Positions 1 through 5,576 of a stretch of 6,830 nucleotides of DNA are shown one piece after another. How positions within the stretch are numbered: position 1 is the first letter of the stretch; every line of letters starts with the position of its first letter. The stretch is taken from NCBI GenBank assembly GCA_002390675.1, contig DGPZ01000137.1, positions 1-6,830 of the forward strand, given 5' to 3'. Under the pieces are notes generated by a model that made no database searches, was not told the DNA's origin, and saw only the letters and a list, made by a program, of their open reading frames with translations. Made by a program: the position numbers and the translations under genes. The stretch comes from Deltaproteobacteria bacterium UBA4427. GTDB taxonomy: Bacteria > Myxococcota_A > UBA9160 > UBA4427.

Positions 1-60
1 ACCCCAATGCCGAACGGCTTAGGCAATGCATCGAAGACGGGGGCGGCGCATGCCAACTGA
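1..60 (+). other. Possible 3' end of an upstream gene (unresolved frame)
   Basis: The bases before the small permease start could belong to the 3' end of a plus-strand gene, but the frame cannot be settled. Frame 1 is open from the window edge to a TGA at 58-60 and would overlap the permease start at 50 by 11 nt. Frame 2 stops at 20-22. Frame 3 runs on to about 142. TRAP operons often carry the solute-binding gene (dctP-like) just before the small permease, so that is the natural expectation. No residues here are recognisable as such a protein. Confidence 0.2.
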
Positions 61-634
61 AGATGCCCAGTCGAATAAGCCCCTCTCGCCCGTTGAGCAG
101 ATTCTCGATGGAATCGGTTCAGCCATCTCGTGGGTTTGGTTGATGTTGATCTTCGTCATCCTCTGCGCGGTTGTGCTCCGTTACGTGTTCGGGATTGGCC
201 GCATCGAGCTCGAAGAATTGCAGTGGCATCTCTATGCAACCGGTTTTCTCTCGGGCATCGTCGCCTCCGCCGTTCACGACCGGCACGTACGAGTCGACGT
301 CCTGCGGGAAAGAATGTCGCAGCGCCTGCGCGACTGGATCGACTTCTACGGCGTTTTGCTCTTTCAAATCCCACTCGTCATTCTCGTCATCTGGAGTGCC
401 GTCCCGCTTGCGATTGAGAGCTTTTCGACGGGGGAGGAGTCCGCCTCTGCTGGAGGACTCTCCGCACGCTGGATCCTCAAGTCGGTCTTGCCAATCGCCT
501 TCGTCGGTTTGGGATTTGCGAGCGTGTCCCGGCTTCGGGCGCTTGCCGCCCGCCTCTTTCCGGCTTCTGCAGGCGCATCTTCACAGGGCACTCGTGCCCC
601 GAACTCCCGCACCCAAAACCCGGTGCCTGAATGA
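50..634 (+). CDS. TRAP transporter small permease (DctQ-like, FcbT2-type branch)
   Basis: This is the small membrane subunit of a tripartite ATP-independent periplasmic (TRAP) transporter. It works with the large permease next to it and a periplasmic binding protein to import an organic acid or similar solute using an ion gradient. The 194-residue protein has four predicted membrane segments (about 24-46, 58-75, 99-122 and 143-163), the usual DctQ topology. Family signatures are visible: VVLRYVFG at 41-48 ending the first segment, EELQWHLYA at 55-63, HVRVDVL at 79-85, and an ES..GEES..GGL stretch at 123-137 between segments three and four. This pattern resembles the mannitol/chloroaromatic-type small permeases (COG4665). 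I chose the ATG at 50 over the in-frame ATG at 26 because a G-rich stretch at 39-43 sits 6 nt upstream and residues before MPTED look non-native. The C-terminus after about 175 is a polar, low-conservation tail. The large-permease gene follows 10 nt after the stop. Substrate is unknown. Confidence 0.93.
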   Translation: MPTEDAQSNKPLSPVEQILDGIGSAISWVWLMLIFVILCAVVLRYVFGIGRIELEELQWHLYATGFLSGIVASAVHDRHVRVDVLRERMSQRLRDWIDFYGVLLFQIPLVILVIWSAVPLAIESFSTGEESASAGGLSARWILKSVLPIAFVGLGFASVSRLRALAARLFPASAGASSQGTRAPNSRTQNPVPE

Positions 635-644
635 GACGTCAATC

Positions 645-2018
645 ATGGGCGTAGAAATCAGCATTCGGGAATGGCTGGCGATCGCAATGTTCGCGACCTT
701 CATATTTGGCATCCTGACCGGCTTCCCGGTCGCTTGGGTGCTTGGCGGGATCGCGATCCTCTTCACGGCCATTGCCGTGATCGTCGAACAAAAATTTGGC
801 TACTACACGGGCGTCGACTGGAGCTACACGTCGCTTGTCGCCGACCGTATTTGGGATCTAATGGACAATTGGGTGCTGGTCGCGCTCCCCATGTTCATAT
901 GCATGGGCCTACTCCTCGACCGTGCAGGCATAGCCGCCGACCTCATGCGCGACGTCTCTCGACTTTTTGGCCGCATGCGAGGTGGTCTCGCCGTCACGGT
1001 CGCCCTGATTGGCGTCGTTCTGGCGGCGAGCACAGGCATCATAGGCGCCTCGGTCGTGCTGCTCGCGCTTCTTGGGTTACCGCCCATGCTAGAAGCACGT
1101 TATGCGCCGACCTACGCCGTAGGAACAGTCTGTGCTGTTGGCACCCTAGGCATTCTTATCCCACCTAGTATTATGCTCGTATTGATGGCCGATCGGCTCG
1201 CCATGAGCGTCGGCGATTTATTCCTCGGCGCGGTTATCCCCGGACTGCTGCTCGCGACCTTATACATCATCTTCCTCGTCGTCTATCCCGCACTTCGTCC
1301 TGAAATCGCTCCTGCCCCCGAGGATGCGGAGCCCGTCGATCTATCCCTGGTCCTCTCGGTCTTCCGCGACATCGTTCCCGCCGCAGGCCTGATCCTCGCC
1401 GTGCTCGGCAGTATCTTCTTCGGCATAGCGACCCCGACCGAGGCTTCCGGTGTCGGTGCCGCTGGGGCGCTTGGCCTCGCTGCCTGGCGACGAAGACTCG
1501 GCTTCCGCGTGCTCCGAGACGTGCTTCGAGAGACGAGTCTCACGACGGGATATCTCTTCGGCATCTTTGTGGGCGCTTCGGCTTTCGCGCTCGTGCTGCG
1601 CGGTCTGGGCGGCGACGAACTGATCGCTCGCGCACTTCTCAGCCTGCCCTTCGGCCCGAGCGGGATCGTTCTCTCGATCCTGTTCGTAACGTTTCTGCTG
1701 GGCTTCTTCCTAGACTGGATCGAGATCACGTTCATAGTGCTTCCGCTCGTCGCCCCCATCGTCGTCGGCCTCGGCTTCGATCTCGTCTGGTTTACCGTCC
1801 TCTTCGCCGTCTGCCTGCAAACATCCTTCCTGACACCGCCCGTCGGCTTCGCCTTGTTCTATGTGAAGGGCGTCGCACCTCCGGAAATCGATGTAAGAAC
1901 ACTTTATGTGGGCATCCTGCCCTTTGTCGGCTTGCAGTTGCTCGGGCTCGCCCTCATCTTTGTGTGGCCCGAGCTGGCGACCTGGTTGCCGGCCCAAGCC
2001 TATGGCAAAGGCCCTTAA
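645..2018 (+). CDS. TRAP transporter large permease (DctM-like, FcbT3-type branch)
   Basis: This is the large, transport-channel subunit of the same TRAP system, acting in the inner membrane. The 457-residue protein is almost entirely hydrophobic helices with the expected DctM landmarks: LPMFICMGLLLDRAG at 81-95, a Gly/Ala/Ser-rich helix at 113-135 ending AASTGIIGAS, GTLGILIPPS at 166-175, TPTEASG at 263-269, FFLDWIEI at 354-361 and LTPPVGF at 396-402. The FLDWIEI motif and the segment around 303-325 (GASAFALVLRGLGGDE) resemble COG4664 (mannitol/chloroaromatic type) rather than classical C4-dicarboxylate DctM; that is my reading, not a search. A longer reading frame stays open back to 171, but it overlaps the small permease in another frame and has no family similarity. 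The ATG at 645 gives the normal N-terminus, with only a weak GAG-type ribosome site about 8 nt upstream. It is very likely co-transcribed with the small permease. Confidence 0.96.
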   Translation: MGVEISIREWLAIAMFATFIFGILTGFPVAWVLGGIAILFTAIAVIVEQKFGYYTGVDWSYTSLVADRIWDLMDNWVLVALPMFICMGLLLDRAGIAADLMRDVSRLFGRMRGGLAVTVALIGVVLAASTGIIGASVVLLALLGLPPMLEARYAPTYAVGTVCAVGTLGILIPPSIMLVLMADRLAMSVGDLFLGAVIPGLLLATLYIIFLVVYPALRPEIAPAPEDAEPVDLSLVLSVFRDIVPAAGLILAVLGSIFFGIATPTEASGVGAAGALGLAAWRRRLGFRVLRDVLRETSLTTGYLFGIFVGASAFALVLRGLGGDELIARALLSLPFGPSGIVLSILFVTFLLGFFLDWIEITFIVLPLVAPIVVGLGFDLVWFTVLFAVCLQTSFLTPPVGFALFYVKGVAPPEIDVRTLYVGILPFVGLQLLGLALIFVWPELATWLPAQAYGKGP

Positions 2019-2031
2019 CCCCGCGGCGGGG
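2019..2031 (+). terminator. Short GC hairpin right after the large permease stop
   Basis: CCCCG at 2019-2023 can pair with CGGGG at 2027-2031 across a 3-nt loop, immediately after the TAA of the permease gene. No T-tract follows, so this is not a standard intrinsic terminator. It could still stabilise the 3' end of the transcript. The rest of the gap to 2145 shows no gene or strong structure. Confidence 0.2.
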
Positions 2032-2145
2032 GCATCTCTCAGTCGTGGTCGGACTCATGGCGCACAAAGTGATGCAACGGCACTTCCCCGCGCCTGCGAC
2101 GCTAATTCGGCATTTCGCAACGACTAATACCTTGCACTGCTCAGC

Positions 2146-2469
2146 CTAGTTCTGAACGCGCTCGCGGGGCACGTAGGCGCCGTCCTCGAATCGTTCAAAG
2201 ACAATATCAAGCTGCGGATGCCGACAAGGCTCTTCGTCCTCGTCCGGAACGAGATTCTGCTCTGAGACATAGGCAACGTAGGTCGAGTCATCGGTCTCGG
2301 CGAATAAGTGATAGTAGGGCTGGTCCTTCGCCGGACGCACCTCTGCCGGAATCGATTGCCACCAGTCTTCCGTGTGGTTGAAGAGCGGATCGATATCAAA
2401 AATAACTCCACGAAAGGGACGAAACCGATGATGCACAATCGCTCCGATTCCGAATTTAGCCTCTCTCAT
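2146..2469 (-). CDS. hspQ: Heat shock protein HspQ (YccV-like, hemimethylated-DNA-binding family)
   Basis: HspQ is a small cytoplasmic protein. In E. coli it binds hemimethylated origin DNA, affects DnaA levels, and acts as a specificity factor for the Lon protease. This 107-residue copy matches the family along its whole length: KFGIGAIVHHR at 5-15, FRGVIFDIDP at 19-28, WWQSIP at 36-41, RPAKDQPYYHL at 45-55, and YVAYVSEQNL at 64-73 followed by an acidic turn (PDEDEEP) and RHPQL. It resembles the longer, alphaproteobacterial-like form with the WW..IP and KDQP segments. The start is supported by an AAAGGG ribosome site (2476-2481 on the minus strand) 6 nt before the ATG. The gene is divergent from the histidine phosphatase. 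Function is assigned from the family; no DNA-binding or Lon-related activity can be read directly from the sequence. Confidence 0.95.
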   Translation of the reverse strand: MREAKFGIGAIVHHRFRPFRGVIFDIDPLFNHTEDWWQSIPAEVRPAKDQPYYHLFAETDDSTYVAYVSEQNLVPDEDEEPCRHPQLDIVFERFEDGAYVPRERVQN

Positions 2470-2516
2470 ACCGAACCCTTTCTGTCACGACGCGGCAGCG
2501 ACGTGCCTCATTCTAA

Positions 2517-2546
2517 ATCATAGCGACCCCAAACCGAAGCGTGAAA
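2517..2546 (-). promoter_or_regulatory. Candidate promoter for hspQ
   Basis: On the minus strand TATGAT (2517-2522) is a good -10 hexamer. It is preceded at an 18-nt spacing by TTTCAC (2541-2546), a weak -35. Transcription would start near 2510 and leave a leader of about 40 nt with the AAAGGG ribosome site. I looked for a heat-shock sigma-32 style promoter (CTTGAA with CCCCAT) and did not find a convincing one. The match is by eye only. Confidence 0.3.
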
Positions 2547-2583
2547 CGGGGCGAGAAGCGGCCCAGCCTGCTAGTTCTTAGAC

Positions 2584-3087
2584 ATGCCGCGTTCGTTGAT
2601 TCTCATGCGCCACGCAAAGCAGAGTAGCCACGCTACCTCCGACCACGAACGGCCACTCACCGAAGTGGGTCACGAGCAGGCTCACGCCGTCGGCCTCAGA
2701 CTGGCTGAGTCAGCGGTGCTACCGGACCGAGTGCTCTCTTCCACTGCTCTGCGATGTCGCGAGACATGGGCTGGAGTTGAAGCCGCCCTTACCGGCAGCC
2801 TACCGATCGATTTCGAAGAGACCCTTTATAATGCGTCCGCGGATCAGCTTTTACACGAAATTGCAGGAATCCCTGACGACGTGAACTCGCTCCTCGTGCT
2901 CGCTCATAACCCCGGGATCAGCATGCTCGCGCTGGCTCTCGCCGGGAACCGAGATGCCGAGATCGATCGGCTCCGTGAGGGATTCTCGCCTGCGACGATC
3001 GCGAGATTTGACGTAGAGGGATTTTGGTCGGATCTATCACCACGAAACGTGCGGCTTCGAGCTTTCGAACGCACCGGGACCATTTAG
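2584..3087 (+). CDS. SixA-like histidine phosphatase family protein
   Basis: This belongs to the histidine phosphatase (phosphoglycerate-mutase-like) superfamily, SixA branch. E. coli SixA removes phosphate from histidine on phosphotransfer proteins such as NPr or ArcB. The 167-residue length is close to SixA (161). Catalytic features are in place: LMRHAK at 7-12 with nucleophile His10 and Arg9, RPLTEVGHEQA at 23-33, SSTALRCRET at 52-61 with phosphate-binding Arg57, an acid around Glu79, and LVLAHNPG at 104-111 with His108. There is no signal peptide or membrane segment, so it should be cytoplasmic. No clear ribosome site precedes the ATG. The start is supported by the family pattern, where the RHAK motif comes within about ten residues of the N-terminus. 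Neighbouring genes give no two-component or PTS partner, so the true substrate, protein or small molecule, is open. Confidence 0.9.
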   Translation: MPRSLILMRHAKQSSHATSDHERPLTEVGHEQAHAVGLRLAESAVLPDRVLSSTALRCRETWAGVEAALTGSLPIDFEETLYNASADQLLHEIAGIPDDVNSLLVLAHNPGISMLALALAGNRDAEIDRLREGFSPATIARFDVEGFWSDLSPRNVRLRAFERTGTI

Positions 3088-3099
3088 GCCCAGCCCGAT

Positions 3100-3112
3100 C
3101 TGAGTCACTCAG
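3100..3112 (+). terminator. Small hairpin after the phosphatase gene
   Basis: CTGAG (3100-3104) and CTCAG (3108-3112) form a perfect 5-bp stem with a TCA loop, 12 nt after the phosphatase stop. There is no following T-run, so it would be at best a weak or factor-dependent stop between this gene and the MAPEG gene. Confidence 0.2.
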
Positions 3113-3176
3113 CGGCGCTCTTGGGACGCTAGCCTTACCTCGTTCTTAAAAACCGATCAACAACTAGAGGTTCAAC

Positions 3177-3563
3177 ATGACCATTCCGTTTTGGTGTCTC
3201 GTCGCTGTGATCTTTATCCCCATCATCCTCGGATTCGTCGGCGCCAAAGCACGAACCGACGAGTTTGGTAGCGCAGACAACAAGCACCCACGCGCCCAGG
3301 CCGCGAAGCTCGAAGGACGCGGAGCGCGTATCTATGCCGCACAGGAAAATGCTTGGGAAGCAGCCATCATGTTCAGCGTCGCGGTCATCACGACGCATCT
3401 AGCCGGACTCGACCCAGCGGCCGCAGCACCCTTCGCGATCGGCTTCGTCGTCCTGCGGATCGTTCACGCAGTCACCTATATCGCCGACCAGGACAAGATC
3501 CGCTCGGTCAGCTTTATTCTCGGCCTCGTCTGCATGATCACGCTCTTCGTGAAGGCTGCGTAA
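3177..3563 (+). CDS. MAPEG family membrane protein
   Basis: MAPEG proteins (membrane-associated proteins in eicosanoid and glutathione metabolism) are small four-helix integral membrane proteins. Eukaryotic members are glutathione transferases or leukotriene synthases, while most bacterial ones are uncharacterised. This 128-residue protein has hydrophobic segments at about 3-22, 60-78, 82-102 and 110-126. The family signature lies in the second helix (GRGARIYAAQENAWEA at 47-62), and RIVHAVTYIAD at 94-104 matches the R..H...Y element in the third. A good ribosome site (GAGG at 3167-3170) lies 6 nt before the ATG. It sits 89 nt after the phosphatase gene on the same strand, with a small CTGAG/CTCAG hairpin in between, so it may have its own promoter. 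Whether it uses glutathione cannot be judged from sequence. Confidence 0.9.
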   Translation: MTIPFWCLVAVIFIPIILGFVGAKARTDEFGSADNKHPRAQAAKLEGRGARIYAAQENAWEAAIMFSVAVITTHLAGLDPAAAAPFAIGFVVLRIVHAVTYIADQDKIRSVSFILGLVCMITLFVKAA

Positions 3564-3625
3564 CCGAGTACGTAGCGAACACGCCTAACGCGGCCGGCCC
3601 CTGCTGCCCCGGTCTCATGCCGTGA

Positions 3626-4675
3626 CTACCAGCCCCGCAAGTCGATCGGCCACTCGTCGATCACGTCCTCGCCGTCCACGACGTAGAGCCGTTCGTGATA
3701 GGCGAGGGTCGGGTCGACGTGGGCTGGGACGAGCCTAATGCGGTCGCCCACGCGAATCGTTGGCTCGGCTTCCCAGCCGATAGGCGACGGGAGGTCATCG
3801 CCCTCGGCACGCCCCGGAACGAAAGTGACGTGTTCGTCCGAGCAGAAGAGCACGCGTCCGCCGGGCAATTGTGGGTTGCCATGATCCATCCCGAGCGACT
3901 TTAGGCCCGCGTCCGCGATCGCGTAGCCAGCACCCTTAGGCGCGAGAGAAACGACGGTCGATACGACACAGAAGGCCTGCTCAAACGGCAGGCCGAGCTC
4001 GGCGTACGCGGTATCCATCAACACGTAAGAGCCCGCTTGGATCTCCGTGGCCCACCGATTCGCGGCAAAGGTGCCTGTCCCACCAGCCGAGATCACATCC
4101 CCGCCGACGTCAGCATGTGCCCCGAGCAAGAGCTCCATGCTCGTCTCGCAGCCGGCCTCCCGCTTCGCCTTGTCTGCAAGACCCACGATATGCCCCTCGT
4201 ATCCCATCACCCCGCGAACCTCGAGGCCCGCCTTGCGCGCGCGATCCGCGAGCGCGCCCGCCTCGTCCGGCGCACAACCGCATCGCGGCAAGCCAACGTT
4301 CACATCGATCAGCACTTCGGGCACACCGCCCCGCACCGCAGCATCAATCGTCTCTTCCGAATCGACCGCGACCGTCACCCGCGCGCCCCGACGAACGACT
4401 TCCCCAAGACGCGATGCATCAAGCACTTCGTTCGCGAGCAGTAGGTCCTCGCCAAGTCCGGCCGCGGCCATGCCTTCGATCTCACGAATCGTCGCGGTAC
4501 AAAACGTCTGATGGCCATGTGCGGCCTGCCGCTTCGCGAGCGCTGTCGATTTATGAGCTTTCACGTGGGGGCGGAGCGAGGCACCCGGGTGACTTTCGGC
4601 CATCTTCGCGAGATTCGACTCGATGCGTGCACCGTCGGCGACAAGCGCCGGAGTCGGCAGATCTTGGATCTTCAA
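3626..4675 (-). CDS. D-threonine aldolase / D-serine dehydratase family PLP enzyme (fold type III)
   Basis: This is a 349-residue PLP- and metal-dependent enzyme of the DSD1/D-threonine aldolase family. It has an alanine-racemase-like barrel with a C-terminal beta domain, and members split or dehydrate D-3-hydroxyamino acids. Visible are LPTPALVAD at 6-14, RPHVKAHK at 35-42 with Schiff-base Lys39, GYEGH at 158-162, the phosphate-binding SAGGTGT at 196-202, GSYVLMD at 215-221, DAGLKSL at 255-261, and near the end HVDPT with His319 and Asp321 as expected metal ligands. His-x-Asp, followed by Pro-Thr, is more like D-threonine aldolase (HCDPT) than the His-x-Cys of eukaryotic D-serine dehydratases, so an aldolase or hydroxyaspartate-type activity is my preferred guess. 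No ATG starts the frame. TTG at 4673-4675, preceded by GAAAGGG with 5 nt spacing, fits the family N-terminus; TTG at 4691-4693 would add six residues. The gene converges with the MAPEG gene across 62 nt and is probably transcribed alone. Confidence 0.92.
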   Translation of the reverse strand: MKIQDLPTPALVADGARIESNLAKMAESHPGASLRPHVKAHKSTALAKRQAAHGHQTFCTATIREIEGMAAAGLGEDLLLANEVLDASRLGEVVRRGARVTVAVDSEETIDAAVRGGVPEVLIDVNVGLPRCGCAPDEAGALADRARKAGLEVRGVMGYEGHIVGLADKAKREAGCETSMELLLGAHADVGGDVISAGGTGTFAANRWATEIQAGSYVLMDTAYAELGLPFEQAFCVVSTVVSLAPKGAGYAIADAGLKSLGMDHGNPQLPGGRVLFCSDEHVTFVPGRAEGDDLPSPIGWEAEPTIRVGDRIRLVPAHVDPTLAYHERLYVVDGEDVIDEWPIDLRGW

Positions 4676-4680
4676 AGCAT

Positions 4681-4687
4681 CCCTTTC
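4681..4687 (-). promoter_or_regulatory. Ribosome binding site that decides the TTG start
   Basis: On the minus strand GAAAGGG at 4681-4687 lies 5 nt before the TTG at 4673-4675. The alternative upstream TTG (4691-4693) has no comparable site and would place this motif inside the coding region. An ATG at 4678-4680 is out of frame and stops after two codons. Confidence 0.55.
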
Positions 4688-4823
4688 TTGCAAAATCTAT
4701 TCAGCTGTCTGTCCCTGACGCGGACGCCGTGACCGAACAACCATGGTCCATTCCGCCCGCCCGCGCGACGTCGGGCGGCTTCGGACGAGGCCACACAAGT
4801 GACAATCTGCCCCCATGGACATG

Positions 4824-4940
4824 TCAGAGCTTAGGGAGACGAAGGGTGCCGACAGGCGATCGCGTCCGCCGATCGGAAAACCACCAGTCATCCAGATACT
4901 GCGGCCGGCATTCGTCCGATTCTTCAAACCGCTTCGCCAT
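4824..4940 (-). CDS. Candidate 38-residue small ORF, unknown
   Basis: A minus-strand frame from ATG (4938-4940) to TGA (4824-4826) encodes 38 residues beginning MAKRFEESDECRP and containing a YLDDWWFSD stretch. Its composition (acidic and aromatic, not arginine-rich) and G/C-ending codons look more like protein than the other frames here. Against it, there is no good ribosome site and no recognised family. It lies upstream of the PLP enzyme on the same strand, about 150 nt away. It could be a real small protein, the remnant of a gene, or chance. Confidence 0.22.
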   Translation of the reverse strand: MAKRFEESDECRPQYLDDWWFSDRRTRSPVGTLRLPKL

Positions 4941-5042
4941 GATTTGGGCTCGAAGCGAGGCGTGCGACGTCACTCTTTGCTACTCCGACAAGAACGACTC
5001 AAAACCCACGCCACGAGCGAAAAAACGCCGCGGCGACCGAAT

Positions 5043-5055
5043 GAGGCCCCCCCCT
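5043..5055 (+). promoter_or_regulatory. Ribosome site separated from the start by a run of eight C
   Basis: GAGG (5043-5046) is followed by eight consecutive C and one T, then the ATG at 5056. The 9-nt spacing is workable. Homopolymer runs can change length by slippage, and here that would change spacing rather than reading frame. An in-frame ATG at 5041 would put the run inside codons 3-5, but it has no ribosome site. Confidence 0.45.
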
Positions 5056-5532
5056 ATGTCGACCCCCATCAGCACGATCCACGAAGCGACCGACGAGAAC
5101 ACGGTTGGCGCAGAGAACACCTTTTCTACCGAGACGGATTCCGCAACAGATGAAGCGGCTGGAGAAGCAATTACGGAGGCAACCACCACGACGGCGGATG
5201 TCGATGAAGACGCGACCGACGCGGTCGAAGAAGCGCCGAGCGAGAAGAAGACGGGCACCAGCTTGATCGCCCTCGTACTCGCGGGCCTCTTGCTCGGATC
5301 CATCGCGATCAACCTCAATCAATCCCGCCAAGTATCCAATCTGGAAGCGCGAAGCGGTGAATACCAGCAGGCTCTGGCTGCCGCGGTCGATCGCATCGAC
5401 AGCGAAGCCTCCCGCGCCGATGGAGCCGAAGCCGCTCTTACGCGAGTTGACGTCGCCGTTGATGTTGTGAACGAACGTGTGCTCAGTCTCCAAGAAGCGC
5501 TCGACGGACTTCGCGACGCAACAGTGCGCTAG
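5056..5532 (+). CDS. Hypothetical single-pass membrane protein with acidic N-terminus and C-terminal coiled coil
   Basis: I do not recognise this 158-residue protein. It has three parts. Residues 1-63 are Thr/Ala/Glu/Asp-rich (18 acidic residues) with no Lys or Arg at all, so likely disordered. EKK at 63-65 then leads into one membrane helix at about 68-86 (SLIALVLAGLLLGSIAIN). Residues 87-156 are a heptad-like, Ala/Glu/Leu/Arg-rich segment (SNLEARSGEYQQAL, later RVLSLQEALDGL) that should form a coiled coil. The lysines before the helix favour an acidic tail in the cytoplasm and a coil in the periplasm. The start at 5056 is chosen for the GAGG site; the same frame is open far upstream, but that part is antisense to the PLP enzyme and not protein-like. 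It stands alone on its strand, converging with the EthD gene across 44 nt. The overall plan resembles anchored coiled-coil accessory proteins of the envelope, but no function should be inferred. Confidence 0.75.
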   Translation: MSTPISTIHEATDENTVGAENTFSTETDSATDEAAGEAITEATTTTADVDEDATDAVEEAPSEKKTGTSLIALVLAGLLLGSIAINLNQSRQVSNLEARSGEYQQALAAAVDRIDSEASRADGAEAALTRVDVAVDVVNERVLSLQEALDGLRDATVR

Positions 5533-5542
5533 TCGCAGCATT

Positions 5543-5570
5543 GGGCGAAGCCCGCCGCACCCCACTGCGG
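5543..5570. terminator. Pair of small hairpins between convergent genes
   Basis: The 44-nt gap between the stops of the coiled-coil and EthD genes holds two adjacent hairpins: GGGC/GCCC (5543-5546 with 5550-5553, GAA loop) and CCGCA/TGCGG (5555-5559 with 5566-5570, 6-nt loop). An alternative outer pairing CGCAG (5534-5538) with CTGCG (5565-5569) would enclose the first. There is no T-tract on either strand. The position suggests a two-way termination region. Confidence 0.3.
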
Positions 5571-5576
5571 ACGGTC

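Larger units (their letters stand above)
4676..5055. other. 380-nt intergenic region, mostly empty
   Basis: This is the divergent gap between the PLP enzyme and the coiled-coil protein. It must hold promoters for both, but I see no clear -35/-10 pair. It contains the PLP-enzyme ribosome site, a GC-rich hairpin with a 7-bp stem (CCGCCCG 4757-4763 with CGGGCGG 4772-4778, 8-nt loop) and one weak minus-strand small ORF (4824-4940). Other frames read through it but have arginine-rich, shadow-like composition. Confidence 0.5.

Noticed and set aside
171..644. In-frame N-terminal extension of the large permease (about 158 residues)
   Set aside because: It overlaps the well-supported small permease in another frame, is Ser/Arg/Pro-rich, and has no DctM similarity. 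The normal family N-terminus begins at 645.
3121..3149. Possible promoter (TTGGGA, then TCTTAA 17 nt on) before the MAPEG gene
   Set aside because: Spacing is right, but the -10 matches only about half the consensus. Not strong enough to list.
3592..3599. GGCCGGCC palindrome in the convergent gap after the MAPEG gene
   Set aside because: An 8-nt palindrome is expected by chance in GC-rich DNA, and there is no T-run to make it a terminator.
4117..5040. Long plus-strand open frame leading into the coiled-coil gene
   Set aside because: Most of it is antisense to the PLP-enzyme gene and its translation is Arg/Ser/Pro-rich without domains, as expected for a shadow frame in GC-rich DNA.
4815..5153. 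Plus-strand 112-residue frame in the intergenic gap
   Set aside because: It runs into the coiled-coil gene in a different frame and has an Arg/His/Pro-rich, shadow-like composition.
4999..5565. Minus-strand 188-residue frame over the coiled-coil gene
   Set aside because: It is antisense to a gene with a better composition, membrane helix and ribosome site, and shows no recognisable motif.
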